A stretch of 64,000 bases of DNA, from assembly GCF_037975245.1 (NCBI RefSeq), contig NC_092579.1:1853001-1917000 (forward strand), written 5' to 3'. Numbering within the stretch: the first letter of the stretch is position 1; each line of letters begins with the position of its first letter. The stretch is from Apostichopus japonicus. Taxonomy: Eukaryota > Echinodermata > Holothuroidea > Aspidochirotida > Stichopodidae. The notes under the pieces are model-generated. The model did not search any database and had not been told where the DNA came from. It saw only the letters and a list, made by a program, of their open reading frames with translations. The position numbers and the translations under genes are program-made. Positions 46,001-56,478 of this stretch are shown here, in pieces.

Positions 46001-48768
46001 AGCTGCAGAGCATTACTCAAAACAAGATTCCAAAGTCCCCGGAAGGTGTATCATACGTAAAGGAGAGTCAGCCGACTGGGAGGAGGGGGAAGTAACTGGG
46101 CGAGCATCATTATGGGGTAACATCCCCCGCCCTTGGGAGCCCCCACTGCTCGAGTAGAATGACTGAGTCATTATCTATGTGCTTGTTCGACTAACTTCCC
46201 TTTCGAAATTTAGCGCGCACATCCATAATATTAACCAACAACGCCCTCATTACCTTTCGGGAATCCTTGCATATACTGTAGTTTTGATTAGCTTACCTGC
46301 ATCACATATGCTGTTCCAAAGAACCTGCGTTACTATGACAGCACAATGTGACGTACGTACAAAACGATCGACCAACTGACAAAGTAATAGACATTTGCCC
46401 AAATGCATGCTGGATCTTATATCCGTCATGATTGTATGCAAATTGAGCAGCAACATACTGCCCTCCAGCCAGGATCTGGGTATACCGCGGCTCAATCATT
46501 TCAACTGACAAATCGCACAGGTTGACCTGCAGTTGTCATACAAAGGGTGCGTTGAAAGGTCACTTTGAGTTTGTCAAAGAAAACAATAGGCCTATATATG
46601 CCTATGCAGACAATTGTTTTCTTCTACCTAGGGTGCAACGAAGAATGGAATATTTTCAATAATTGGAAGACTATATTATGTGGGTTAACATACGCTAGAA
46701 GCAATTGAAGATATCAAAATGGGTATGTTGCACGAGTCCCTGAGATGTTACCTTTGCGTTAAAGCATTCAGTCACAGCGTGCCTACAGAGGTATGTTTAA
46801 ATAGCGATGCCTGACAATCGTCTCCAGGCCTAGTAAACCCTGGAGGTGCAGCTGGATGCGATAAATAACTAGACTAGTTTAGTCTACGCATGGTCTACCT
46901 CCATGGTCTACGTGACCGCATTACAGTTGGCATGTTAACTAATTAGCAAGGCGTCATGTGATGAATACAATTTACATAATTATGTGAGTTTGATATGTGG
47001 AAGCAATCAGAATCACATTGAAACGTCCCGACAACATGGACCTCATTCCAATGTTTGCATGCTTTTTTATTACAACTGCAATTCTTAATTCCTATTATTT
47101 TTTGTCGTTCAACTCAGAAGACACTTTCGTCATTTTCTTATAACAAAACGTTGCTTTTGAAGTGAACATTTTTTTAGTACAAAAATGGAAAAAGTGTCTT
47201 TTCCATTTACAACAAGTGGTGCTTCTCTATAGCTTTTGAAAAGAGGAACTTTGGAGAACTTTTAAGAAAAAGCCCCTACCAACCCCCTCCTAAAATATTA
47301 CATATTACATATTAATATCCAATAACTTGTATCGTTCCAATAATCTACTGCTGATCTCCGAGACCCACAACCAACACAATGACATGCGCAAAAAAGGGCC
47401 CCGCCTCCATCGACTGTCTGGGGTCAAACATTCAGTAGGGAACAATTACACCTTCCTCGGGACCTTGGAACCCCTTCCATAAAGGTTCACCCACCTATGT
47501 CTAAGTCAGTCTGGGGAGGGGGGAATTGGCCCAGTCACCTCACCCCTACCTCACTGACCAATAATCTTTACACAAGTGGTAGGGCGGTTATTCGTTGATT
47601 GGACGGTTAAATTAACTGTATTGACTATAGTACGGAGAAAGAAATTGAACACTATGATAAGACAGTAAATCAATTCATTTCACCTGTCTCTTCCCCTCCC
47701 TATCCCCCTTACTCCTCCCCTCACCTTCAGTGGCGTCGCCAAAGAGTGGCCTGGGGGCACGAGCCCTCCCAAAATAAATCGTGCCCACAGGGTCCTGTGC
47801 CCCCCCCCACCCCGAAATTTGTAGTGTTAAACACATACTCAAAAAAAAACTTCTTTTTACAAACCTATTATGTTCATCAGTAAAACTTCTTCCCACCGAC
47901 CATCACAATAACCAGTTGTTTTCTCACTATACAAGGTCACAGTGGCCCCGGCGTGAACCGCTAGTGCTTAAACTTCACTACTACCCTGCATGAATTTAAA
48001 TTTAAATTTTCAACACCATTCTTCATGTTGTAAACTTTCCCAAACCGTCTTGAGATGGGGGGGGGGGGGGGCTGAAGTATGCTTCCGCCCAATTTATTCA
48101 AGCGAAAAAAACATCTGCTTGTTCTCTCATAATTGATAATCACCAGATAGCATTTTATGATCCTTAATTATTTCAAAACATTATCAAAGTACAAGGGTTA
48201 ATTTCATATTTTATAACTTGTTTATCCGCCTCAATTAAAAACATTAATATCGGACAGACTAAACCCGAAAAATTCTTGAACATAAAGTTACGTCAAGTTG
48301 CATAATATTGCACCAGATTGCATCTAAAGACCCTTAATTAATCAAACAGTTCTCACCCCTCCCCTTAGACCCATCCCCCAGGATGGCATTCACAAATAAA
48401 CATTGTGCCCCATAATTAAAAGTGCTGTGCCTCCCCCCCCCCCTCCCTCCTGTGCACTCCAAGATTGAAATGTCTGGCGACGCCAATGCTCACCTTCCCT
48501 CTCCGTCCATTTCCAACTACTCCCCTCCCTTCCCCTCCTTCCGTTTTCCACCTCATCTCTGAACAAGAATCTATCAAAAAATGAAGAGAATTTTAGAGTG
48601 CGACTTACCAGTTACTGTAGAAGAGGCTTGGAACTCTTCCTCTAAGGCCACAAATAGAACAGCAAACACAGTCAGCGGCGCATAAATTAACATATACAGC
48701 CAAGTTACTGCGGCAAGTACGACCATCGCCTTCCTGTTCTCCAGGCTGAACAACCCTTGTCCGCACAT
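27756..48768 (-). CDS. Monocarboxylate-transporter-like MFS protein (SLC16-type), complete six-exon gene
   Basis: Exons 48768-48609, 33528-33232, 32639-32305, 31764-31536, 29298-29155 and 28015-27756 join with GT-AG borders and matching phases to 1425 coding bases, 474 residues plus TGA. Twelve hydrophobic segments are visible, with a charged cytoplasmic loop between TM6 and TM7 (EADENQSDFVKEKIESDVLQ), typical of plasma-membrane monocarboxylate transporters. Family marks include the TM2-TM3 turn NQKWGPRPV, the TM4 stretch FYGVVQGLGLCF, NLGWR before TM6 and GLSYDLTGSYRVAHI between TM11 and TM12. Atypical points: the usual DGGWGW motif before TM1 is absent (NRKAMVVLAAVTW instead), and the TM8 Asp/Arg pair seems to be Gln/Lys. 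The substrate is therefore unknown. ATG 48766-48768 is the first in-frame start. Intron 1 is 15 kb and repeat-filled. Confidence 0.9.
28174..28380 (+). pseudogene. LINE reverse-transcriptase fragment (CR1/L2-like C-terminal part)
   Basis: The translation PYFAKDKKILEKVQRRATRM continues with ISSLKSVPYYRRLQLLNLTT and LELRGLRDDLIQVFQ, the common pattern at the end of CR1/L2/Rex-type RT domains. It lies antisense in intron 5 of the transporter gene; flanks are too decayed to delimit. The downstream 28380-28560 may hold more of the same element. Confidence 0.75.
29155..29298 (-). CDS. Transporter exon 5: TM10-TM11
   Basis: The acceptor TTTTCTCGCAG is followed at 29298; the donor GTAAGT begins at 29154. 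It reads (V)NGLIRGNISSRNLAAAIEVF then GQELSPILINFMYISVGVAF and LSASLVG, phase 1 to 1. Confidence 0.9.
29299..31535. other. Transporter intron 4; contains one diverged repeat unit
   Basis: No exon or element with clear ends. A unit of the repeat family seen at 45060-45560 occurs near 30725-30860 (GGCCTTTGACCTCCAC followed by an A run). Short ORFs at 30306-30765 minus are unsupported. Confidence 0.5.
31536..31764 (-). CDS. Transporter exon 4: TM8-TM10
   Basis: The acceptor CTATCTTTCCAG precedes 31764; the donor GTAAGTT begins at 31535. Phase 0 to 1, reading VEILVVQGRSVTDSSWFVTI, YAMSQTAAKVLNIIIGNRLF, MSNMMLTVFMCITGGVMSLG and MVYWENITAYIFAYSIG. The TM8 region is where MCTs normally carry the substrate-binding Asp and Arg; here the aligned residues look like Gln and Lys. 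Confidence 0.9.
32305..32639 (-). CDS. Transporter exon 3: TM5-TM7 and central loop
   Basis: The acceptor ATAATCTTCAG precedes 32639; the donor GTAAGAA begins at 32304. Phase 1 to 0. It reads GMFALCPVFTIGVTNLGWRL, VCQISSLVIITLCLPTCYVL, a loop of about 50 residues with many Glu/Asp/Lys, then IWIFSLTTILFVLCMAFVMI. Confidence 0.9.
32763..32850 (+). mobile_element. Fragment of a hAT-like MITE (one end only)
   Basis: CAGTGGCGTCGCCGGGACAT starts at 32763 and closely resembles the reversed right end of the complete element at 47728-48488 (CATTGGCGTCGCCAGACATT), followed by G-rich sequence. No matching opposite end is evident downstream, so the copy is truncated. The extent given is only the recognisable part. 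It lies in transporter intron 2. Confidence 0.55.
33232..33528 (-). CDS. Transporter exon 2: TM2-TM5
   Basis: The acceptor GTCAATCCACAG precedes 33528; the donor GTGAGAGT begins at 33231. Phase 1 to 1. It reads GEIGSVAWAVCNLSTPLPTF, LNQKWGPRPVAVIGILMVGG, TKIWMIMLFYGVVQGLGLCF and FFKGSALVRACSFCAIGETV. The TM4-TM5 turn (SFFKGSALVRA) corresponds to the family's YFxKRR..A box, degenerate here. Confidence 0.9.
34272..34632 (+). pseudogene. LINE reverse-transcriptase C-terminal fragment (L2/Rex1-like)
   Basis: The translation CNSLLYGLPHVQCLQRAQNT, AARIVTRSKKSNHITPVLRQ, LHWLPVSYRIEFKLLLMAYT and VLNGLAPQYL is the standard end of L2/Rex1-like RT proteins. A frameshift near 34510 moves the remainder (VPKWRLASYYGRRSFSVAAP, ELWNKLPSG) to the next frame. 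The fragment stops exactly where a (TA)n tract begins. It lies antisense in transporter intron 1. Confidence 0.88.
34634..34661. repeat. (TA)n microsatellite
   Basis: About 13 TA units between the LINE fragment and the sequence that carries the hammerhead-like motif. Confidence 0.9.
34863..34906 (+). ncRNA. Degenerate hammerhead-ribozyme-like motif
   Basis: GTCC (34874-34877) and GGAC (34883-34886) form a stem closed by CAAAA, followed by GAAA and the palindrome-forming ACCGGT then C (34890-34896). This is the stem II, GAAA, short stem III and NUH cleavage-site order of a minimal type I hammerhead. The CUGANGA box expected upstream is decayed (CTATAAAA at 34866-34873), so activity is unlikely. 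Such motifs are known in Penelope-like elements. Confidence 0.45.
35000..36590. other. Transporter intron 1 segment, nothing recognised beyond G tracts
   Basis: Contains a G homopolymer near 35822-35837 and purine-rich sequence near 35950-36005. No coding, TIR or array structure was found. Confidence 0.4.
36615..36694. repeat. Short minisatellite (TGTGCTTGACTTGTGCTTG)
   Basis: Six-to-seventeen-base units built from TGTGCTTG and GACAAAATACACTGTGCTTG repeat over about 80 bp. Confidence 0.8.
36700..39985. other. Transporter intron 1 segment with microsatellites, no gene recognised
   Basis: Holds (AAT)n at about 37604-37622, a G tract at 38137-38148 and (TA)n at 38285-38303. The minus ORF 37336-37590 (84 codons, DEEKREKNRASSSLVENKRG) is unrecognised and most likely chance or an old transposon fragment. 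Confidence 0.4.
39988..40935. repeat. GTCA-rich degenerate minisatellite with a 180-bp higher-order duplication
   Basis: Over 900 bp is built from CAGTCAGTCAGT-like words (consensus GTCA), broken by unique blocks. A larger unit repeats at about 40250-40430 and 40430-40615, sharing TTCAGCGCGCCAGTTACTTG-like, CATTCCGTCAGTCAGACATC and CCAGTCAGTCAGT. A CAGCTGGTCAACC..CTATAGTTTGTCAGT block also repeats at 40148 and 40690. Confidence 0.88.
41606..41664 (-). ncRNA. Hammerhead-like motif, diverged copy
   Basis: On the minus strand the order TTGAAGA, a stem-capable G/C-rich segment (41635-41652), GAAACGTT and then AGGC resembles a minimal hammerhead: an N-box like CUGANGA with C changed to U, GAAA, and the self-complementary ACGT followed by U. 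Stem II pairing is weak. This looks like a Penelope-element remnant, but no coding part is nearby. Confidence 0.3.
41700..43300. other. Transporter intron 1 segment, nothing recognised
   Basis: Only short ORFs. A GAGGGGTGAGGGGT-type purine run occurs at 43060-43120. Confidence 0.4.
43318..43560. repeat. Tandem duplication, about 177-bp spacing
   Basis: GCATATTTAGACTCTAAGTT..GCTCCAAACGCAAAATTTTG (from 43319) recurs diverged from about 43494 (GCATATTTAGTTTATAAGTT..GCTCTAAATGCAAGATTTTG). Confidence 0.7.
43957..44392. mobile_element. Long-TIR MITE with internal CGAATATA-type repeats
   Basis: The first 45 bp (43957-44001) and the last 44 bp (44349-44392) are inverted copies of each other at roughly 80-85% identity. 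Shared blocks are ACGTCTATGG, AAGCCAT and GGGACAAAA. The 436-bp element carries internal direct and inverted repeats of CGAATATATACGCGTATTAA. No ORF of note and no clear target duplication (flanks CAATCCAC / AAAAACAT), so the superfamily is unknown. Confidence 0.75.
45060..45560. repeat. Array of four diverged units with TGACC..TGACCTCCAC motifs (reverse orientation)
   Basis: Units of about 140 bp repeat CTGCTGACCCCAAATGA, the partner TTGACCTCCACC-AAA-CAATATGGT, and CATATATGAGCT-like ends at about 45090, 45230, 45350 and 45500. Same family as 18840-19580 in the other orientation. The unit near 45514-45526 holds TGACCTTTGACCT, a perfect direct repeat of AGGTCA spaced by one base on the minus strand. 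Confidence 0.65.
47728..48488. mobile_element. hAT-like MITE, complete, with perfect 8-bp target duplication
   Basis: A 761-bp element starts CAGTGGCGTCGCCA and ends TGGCGACGCCAATG. It is flanked on both sides by CTCACCTT (47720-47727 and 48489-48496), a perfect 8-bp duplication as made by hAT transposases. The interior has C/G tracts near the ends and A/T-rich centre with no transposase ORF. It sits in transporter intron 1, only 120 bp from exon 1. Confidence 0.9.
48609..48768 (-). CDS. Transporter exon 1: start codon and TM1
   Basis: ATG at 48766-48768 opens MCGQGLFSLENRKAMVVLAA, then VTWLYMLIYAPLTVFAVLFV and ALEEEFQASSTVT. The donor GTAAGTCG begins at 48608, phase 1. TM1 follows a short cytoplasmic N-terminus. 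LEEEFQASSTVTGEIGSVAW across the junction is the family's TM1-TM2 turn, which supports the long intron. No in-frame upstream ATG precedes the nearest stop. Confidence 0.85.
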
Positions 48769-49704
48769 CCTGGGGTTGTTGGTGGCTCAAGATAGCAGAT
48801 GCAAACTACACTATGCTACCAAATTTCATTCTGAGAGCAGTTAACTCCAGACGCGACTTTGCAAAACGAATCACTGTACAGATCTTTGTTATCTAACCTT
48901 ACACCAACATTATAACATATATAAATAAAAACAGATTGCTGCGCAAATGTGAGCAGCCTCAGTTATGCACAGCTGTGACTTGTTGGCTTCCTGCTTCAAT
49001 TCTGGGGTCAAAACTTAGAGCAGAATATATGAACTAGAGGGCGGACTCATAATATCGCTAACGCAAAGCCACTGTGCGACCATGGGGAACCAACCCGTAC
49101 GCGATTACCAAACCGGGCAAGACACAACATATTGAGCGCGTATGTGTGTACAAGCTGTATACGACCTATAGGCTAGCTCAAACGATTTTTTCCTTCAAAA
49201 GCCAAAATAAGTAGGAGAGATGATCCACAGCCCTCGTAAATTAAAAAAAAAGGACAGTGCATCTTACCTCCATGTCAGCAAACTGTGCGAAATTTTCACA
49301 AAGGATATAATCCGATATGGAATGGTGACACGTACGTTAAATTTCCTTGATCAACAGAACAAATTATATTATACTATAAATTATAACATATTTCCGGATA
49401 ATCCAAATTTTCAAGAAATGATCCACATAGAAATTTTCTTGGATTAATTAGTTACACTTGACTGTCAAGATCTTACATTTTCTTAAATAATTTAATCATG
49501 CATATGAAAGTAGCGACTTCTCCTCCATAAAACAAACTATAGTATAACACCGCGGCTGGTTTATTCACATTTCGCGAAATGATATTCCACATGAAATAAT
49601 TAGGCGTGTACATTTCACGGTCAAGATCTTTCTTTCTTCTCAAAGAGTTGACTCCGGATGAAAATGGTAACTGTTTTCCTTTATCCATAGCGTTAATTGT
49701 AACA

Positions 49705-49705
<1 letters not shown>
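48769..49705 (-). other. Upstream region of the transporter gene
   Basis: Presumed 5' UTR and promoter, from the start codon to the first (TA)n tract. No TATA box or initiator could be assigned with confidence, and a further 5' non-coding exon is possible. Confidence 0.35.
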
Positions 49706-49933
<228 letters not shown>

Positions 49934-50021
49934 ATGGAGGTAAACGACAAAGGCAAATGAATATATATAAATGAAAATCGTAATGAGTTGGAAAATCAAG
50001 AACAGTGAAAAAACTTTCACT

Positions 50022-50133
<112 letters not shown>

Positions 50134-50255
50134 AATAACGGAAAAACTGTTAAACAACTATGCTGCATTTAGAGAAAGGCTGGATCTCGAGTGAGATACA
50201 ATAATTGAATTAGGTAAGTGATTGGAAGTAAAACAGCCAATGTTTGGTTTTTGCA

Positions 50256-50286
50256 GAGCTTTCGAGCAAAACTAGCTCTTCTTCAG
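50256..50286 (-). ncRNA. Hammerhead-ribozyme-like core in the Penelope-like element 3' region
   Basis: On the minus strand: CUGAAGA (50286-50280), one extra A, stem GAGC/GCUC (50278-50275 with 50267-50264) closed by UAGUUUU, then GAAA (50263-50260) and the self-complementary AGCU followed by C. This matches the CUGANGA, stem II, GAAA, two-base stem III and NUH order of the minimal type I hammerheads described in Penelope-like elements, which are thought to cleave as dimers. The extra A and unproven stem I make activity uncertain. Confidence 0.55.
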
Positions 50287-50443
50287 TGCATGATCACCGA
50301 AAGTGACAAGGAGTAGCAGGATTTGAAACTGTTTTATAGAGAAGATGTCGGCATGGTTGTAAAGGCAAAGCGACTTACTGATTTCTGCTGAATAGAGCAG
50401 AAGTATTAGAAATTCGGATTATTTTAATCCGCGTCGGATTATT

Positions 50444-51807
50444 TTAATCCGATTCCGTCGTAATTGTAAAGGAATTGTTTTGGTTTATCTGGGACGGCAA
50501 ATCGTTTCTGATGTTTAAACCGAATGGTGCCGTGGTCTTTAGGTTTAGTTCCCAGAAATTTTCTTTCGCTTTCCTAGATTTATCTGTCCAAGAATCGTTC
50601 TGGTCAATGGCAATAACACGCAAATTCTCAATTGAATGATTTTGGAGATTGAAGTGATTTGCAACAGGTTGGTAGATCTTTTTTGTTTTGATCGCCGATC
50701 TATGTTGTGTCATTCTCATTCTAAGAGTGTTTTTTGACTCTCCAATGTATTGTAAGTTACAAATATTGCAGTAGATGAGGTAAATGACATTTTTGGATAG
50801 GCAGTTAATTTTGTGCCGAATTTGGAACGTGCGTTTGGTTTGGTTGCTCTGAAAGGCCCCGGTCGAATCGACAAGTAAGCACGTTTTGCAATTTTGTGTA
50901 CAGGGCGATGATCCTGTAGTTTCTGTTTTGCTTTCCCCTAATGGGGTGTCATCCCGAAAGGATGCCCGAACTAAGATATCCCGTAGGTTGCTGGGTCTTT
51001 TAAAAGCGATGACAGGTAATTCTGGAAATACTGATTTCAGGCGTTCGGTGCCTTGAAGTAGGTGAAAATTCTTCTGAATGATATTAGCCAGTGGTGGGAG
51101 ACCAGGGTGGAATTCAGTAAGCAATGGTACCCTTTTGGAACTGGTTTGACGAGTTTTGTACGTCAATGTTTCGGTACGGGGTTTGCTTTTAGCCTTTTTG
51201 ATGGCATTTTCAATAGTACCCCGAAAATACTGTCTGTTTAGGAGGTGTTGTGACAGTTCTTTAGTGCGTGAATCAAAATCGACTTCAGAGGAGCAAATGC
51301 GTCGAATGCGCAACGCTTGACTGTACGGAATATTTCTGGTACAGTGACGTGGATGGCAACTGCTTGGTAAGAGGTAGTTGTGCTTGTTCGTGGGTTTATT
51401 GAACAAGTCTGTTTTGAGTGAACCATTTTGTAGGGTCACGGTGGTGTCCAGAAAGTGAACGCCATGTCCAGAAAAATCAGCAGTGAATTTGATAGTGTGA
51501 TGAAACGAGTTTATGTCATCAATGAAGAGTTTTATATTAGCCTCACCATGGGTCCATATCATAAAGATATCGTCAATGTAACGTAACCACGTGTGTGGTT
51601 TCAAGTTTTGTCGAGATAAAAATTCTTTTTCGAGATTTCCCATAAAGATGTTGGCAAAAGACGGTGCCATTTTGGTACCCATTGCGGTGCCATGAATTTG
51701 GAGGTAGTGTTTGTTGCCAAATACCAGATTATTGTTGGTCAAGATAAGTTGCATTAATTCGGCCAATTCTTTCTTCGTGGGGGTTTTGCCACGTATCGGT
51801 TTTGCCA
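50444..51807 (-). pseudogene. Penelope-like RT and GIY-YIG endonuclease, N-terminally truncated
   Basis: An open frame of about 454 codons ends at TAA/TGA at 50444; its apparent beginning in the TA tract is not real coding. The RT part has GTAMGTKMAPSFANIFMG and the catalytic RYIDDIFMIW (YIDD at 51569-51580), then FLDTTVTL and a thumb region. A Cys motif (SSPCTQNCKTC) precedes the GIY-YIG endonuclease VIYLIYCNICNLQYIGESKN followed by TLRMRMTQHRSAI, about 50805-50690. Penelope-type enzymes combine a telomerase-like RT with this nuclease to prime on nicked DNA. The missing N-terminal half of RT makes this copy dead, yet what remains is undamaged, so the insertion is fairly young. Confidence 0.92.
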
Positions 51808-51808
51808 C

Positions 51809-51895
<87 letters not shown>
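51808..51895. repeat. (TA)n tract
   Basis: Forty-odd TA units between the truncated Penelope-like element and a hAT-like MITE. Confidence 0.95.
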
Positions 51896-51897
<2 letters not shown>

Positions 51898-52231
51898 AGG
51901 GCGTAGGAACCGGGGGGCTGGGGGCGCCGGCCCCCCAGTGAAAAATATGGGGGCGGAAGTATCATTCCGCCCCCCGCTTTGCAAGTCAGAAAACCCCTTT
52001 TTCATTTCTCAATAAATGATAAAAATCTCATTTGGAGCACCAAATTGCATCTAAGGCCAGGTGAAAAGGCAAAATTATTTACAACAATGGAGTGGGTGTT
52101 GAAGTGTGCTATATTGCACCAAATGGCATCTGATGCCACCTGGAAATGCCAAAAAATTCCACACCCCCTCCCCTCAGGCCGACCATCAGTCTTCAGTCCC
52201 CCCCACTCAAAAGTACCTTCCTATGCCACTG
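51896..52231. mobile_element. hAT-like MITE inserted in a (TA)n tract
   Basis: The 336-bp element begins CAAGGGCGTAGGAACCG and ends CCTTCCTATGCCACTG, imperfect inverted repeats. The 8 bp on each side are TATATATA and TACATATA, compatible with an 8-bp target duplication in the microsatellite. G-rich then C-rich near-terminal tracts match the other members. Confidence 0.75.
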
Positions 52232-52244
52232 TACATATATATAT

Positions 52245-52324
<80 letters not shown>

Positions 52325-52390
52325 CTATATATATATATATATCTAAATATATATATAGATATATATATATTGATATATATATATATATAG

Positions 52391-52421
<31 letters not shown>

Positions 52422-52446
52422 TAGATATATATATATATATAGATAG

Positions 52447-52523
<77 letters not shown>
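52232..52523. repeat. (TA)n tract with ATAGATA/AAATA variants
   Basis: About 290 bp of TA repeats with interspersed ATAGATATA and ATAAATA steps. All six frames are open here only because of the repeat. Confidence 0.95.
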
Positions 52524-52526
<3 letters not shown>

Positions 52527-55500
52527 GGGTGTAGCGAGCTTTTTGTCTATATGGCAATGATCATCCTTATATGCTATCATGAGATCCTGTTCGTGAAAAT
52601 GTTCTCCCAGGTCAGAGAACACCGATTCGCCAACGGTGTGAAACACTTCCAACTGAATTTAATTTATCAGTTCATTTGATGCTTTCAGCGGTGTTGAAGT
52701 ACGGGACGTCACTGTTATCCTTATTGGAAAGAGAACAAAAGTTATTTGACATTAAAATCGAAAGAATTTCCAAGTTCCTGAATGGTTAGAATTCCGGTAT
52801 CATTTATTGACAAATTATTTTACAGGAATCGTTTTGTATTTTAATATGTAAACAACAACAACAACAATGTACACACGTATACACACGCACATACATACAA
52901 ATACAACAAAAAATTATAATAAAATGGTGTTAACTATTGCACTACGCAACGCATACCAAACATCCACTTCTTCATGACCCAAATAGCGTGATCAGAAATA
53001 GCGCCATCCCATTAAATCTTTCAACTGTCGAAATAAAGGTATGCATATCTACAATGGACACAGACAGCCTTTTGAACGGAAATAAAAATATTAGTTGTAA
53101 ACATCTCGTATAAGTTTAAACGTTCGCGGTTAACGGCAGATATGATTATCAAGTAACATTTATTATGGTTATATTCTATCAATAATATTCAAGTAACAGT
53201 TATAATGATCATATTCTAGCGATCCAAAGGTATAAATGTTATGAAGGGGAAATCACTAATGTTATGATGCAATTGTTTATTACTATGAAATATCTTTCAC
53301 TCTGTAAGCTATATCCGTACCAATGGCAAACCGTATTCGCCCCTCCGCCCTCTCCTCCAAGTGCGAATAAAAGATGTAAAGCTGTGATATTATAACTGAA
53401 GGTATCTTAGTTCATTTGAAATTATCTTGACTAAATTAGAGATATCTCTAAACGACTGACGATATATTTAATTATCAGAGTGTACCGTTAATTTACCACC
53501 TTGTCCCACCTGTTGTCCAATATACAAATCCATTCGCGGATGTCAAGCTAATGAACTGCGTAGAGTTTCTTTTTGCTTTGTGAACAAAACTCAACTGTAA
53601 AAAGCCGCTACTATAGGCTACAAAATGTGAAACATTGGACATAGAACGCTGAACAGTTACCGTACTCGTTTTACATGTTACCAGGCGGATGTGTGACAGG
53701 GGGGGGGGGGGGAATAGAGTGGCACGTACGTACTGCTGTCAAATTTGGTAACCGAAAAAATTATGCCAATTAACTGGAATGTTTGTGATAGTGACATCTA
53801 TTCTTTTTTTCACAGTTATTTCAATTATCCTTTTCATTACTTTTCACTTTTCATGCAAGGGAAAGTATTTATAAGGGGAATGGAAGGAATGAAGGGAAGG
53901 GGAAGAGAGGTGAGGGGAGGGGATAGAGAAACGGAACTTCTGTAGGAGTTCATCGGTCTGAAGTGACCAAAATGAAGTGATGTAATCCGATAATAGGTAA
54001 TGATATAGCTAAACAAACTATTAAACATTCAATGTCGGTTCAGAGTACCCGGACGTGCATCATATCCTGGTGCCCTGAAGTTCAAGTTGTGGCTATACAT
54101 AGATTGTATAACAAGTTATTGTGATCGTCACCAACTTTTCAAGTTTGTTAAATATTGAATCCTTTATTCTAGTGAGAGTGTCATTGAAACAAACTAATAC
54201 CGTATAATGATACAACTTGTGCAAATAATCTACCATAAGCAACAATAACGACAAAACCAAGACGAAATAAAAGGGGTGGGGGAAGAAAAAGAAAAACATA
54301 TGTAGGCCCAAGTTTAATTTTATTTGTACGCTTGTATAGTATATATTTGTTATAATATGTACTTAAATACGTCAAAGCAAGTGGCTTTCAGTTAACTGCC
54401 GCCCTTGATGTAAATAACATATTTAATAAACAAAGGTTTACTGGAAAGTACAACCGGATCTTTGAAAAATCTAAACGGTATTTCTCCTTACTAACTACTT
54501 CGTGGTTACGGATCACTGATTATCAATTACACGTAGCCATTGACGCGTTTGCTCAAGTGAGGACGCTGTTGCACAATGTCATGTTTACTATATGGCAAGG
54601 TTCGTGAACGGGGGACCGGGCTCATAATGTAAAGCCTAGTCTGGGTAGTAGACTTCTAACGACGGGCTCTGAAGTTTGCCAGAGTCGTGTATAGAGAGAT
54701 GAGGCTCAGAAATTTGTTAGTCAAGAGCGTCATCACTTCGTGAGATGGTAACAACATTAGTAAAGCCTTGGTGGAGGTGGAGTTAACGAGAGAGACTTGG
54801 GAGGAGGCCTGGTGGAAGGGGATCTTTGAACCCTTTCATATTGTATCCTGCCCTGTAGCTCGGTTGCCCGCTTTGCAATCTCCTTCCTCTCTCTCCACCT
54901 CTCTCTCTCTCTCTTTCCGTCTCTCATCTACTTATTCCAATGATTTCCCTGTCTACCTTTCCGATGTAGATAAGACAATCAGTACGTCAGGCAGCATCCA
55001 GTAATTACGGTTAAAGTGAAGAGTTAGAAACGGCAAGAAAGAAGAAAGAAACAAAAACTAGAATATGACCGTTAATGAGACTATTTCGAAGATTTGAATT
55101 TGTCTCAACTCAACTTGGGAAATCAGGATTGTCAGCTGTTTACAAATATGAATAAATAGTTTCCCAAATTGAGATTTCGGCCCAGTGATTTCAAACCCCT
55201 GTAATATTTCAAGGTAATGAGAACGTTTGCAATTGTGAAAGTCGAAGCAATATTTACATCAGAATCTGACTAGGTGTTTTAAGCTTATATATGATCACAA
55301 TAAAGGAGCCAATAACCGTCATTATTGATATATTTGACAAATTAACTGTCATGGACAACTTAATTCCCTACTAAGAAAACTCTAATACCATTAAGGAGAT
55401 ATCGCAGATAACTCAGGGAAGAAGAATTGCTAATGTCTAAATATAATATCATCAATTGTTTATGTTTTTCTTTGTTCATTAAAATATTCTTCCTTTCTTT

Positions 55501-56470
55501 CTTTCTTTTTTTCTTTCAATTTTTGAGCTTATCTTTCAATTTTGGTATGATATGGAAAACTTATGAAATTTTTGTAAGTGCTCCTAAATAAGTCCTTCGG
55601 CTACACTAGTTATTTTCAAACAATATTTATCCCAATACGGTTGATTTCATTGCATTCTTCTTAAGGGCGCTGGTTCTGTTTATTTGTTTATTTCTGCAAA
55701 CCCCCATTACACTGCAATTTTGAAAGTATGACTACATCGTACGTTTACGATGAGTAATAATTTGTAGTCGCGTAACGAACTCTGGGTGAATCCCCTACGT
55801 TACTAAAAATAGACAGGTTAATGACATCATGAGAACGTTAAAAACAGAATTGCTTGCGTCATTGCGAACATTCCAATACTATAGTTAGGCTAAGGTATAA
55901 TCCTATCCATTTGTTTACTAGCAGGAAGTAAGGCGGAACTGAGCAGGCATTTCGAGTACGAGAAATACTTGGTAAAATTCTATCACAATGTTACACACTG
56001 TCGGAAGAGTACAGTTTTATTCTATTTAAGCATAATTCCATGCTACTATCGGTATCAGCATTATTTTGCGAAAGGTTTCCACAAAACTTATGGCATATAT
56101 TACTACAAATGATGTACTGTCGTCACGAGCCTAACGTACTCATGGTGTGCAAATAGGACAGCTAGGCTCTTAATAGTAAATTACAATATAACTTATATTA
56201 TAAGTTTATATAACCTATCCTACACATTTAACGCATTGTAAGACTGTAATTGTTAGTCCTTATTATAGAAGTTTAAAGCCTAGGTAGACACTGATCACTT
56301 TCAACTGCTATTCCCTGACCAAAACTAAAGTTCTTTTCACTTTAGCCTTAGTCTGTTTCCAGGAGTTTTGAAGACAAGTAAGTAACCTGAGCCTAGTAAT
56401 AACTTATTCCTAGGCTAGGCCTAATTAAATTAATTGCAGCAACTTGTATAGTCAGTAGTACGAAGTTTTG
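52524..56470. other. Intergenic stretch, no gene recognised
   Basis: Contains (CAA)n near 52853-52867, a G tract at 53700-53711 and a CT-rich run at 54883-54926. Short ORFs (for example 53745-53945, 54768-55004) carry no family signal. Confidence 0.45.
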
Positions 56471-56478
56471 GCATACTG

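Noticed and set aside
45701-46060. Plus-strand ORF of 119 codons
   Set aside because: Purine-rich DNA gives Arg/Gly/Glu-rich translation in all frames; the minus strand is also open at 45820-46020, so it is probably chance.
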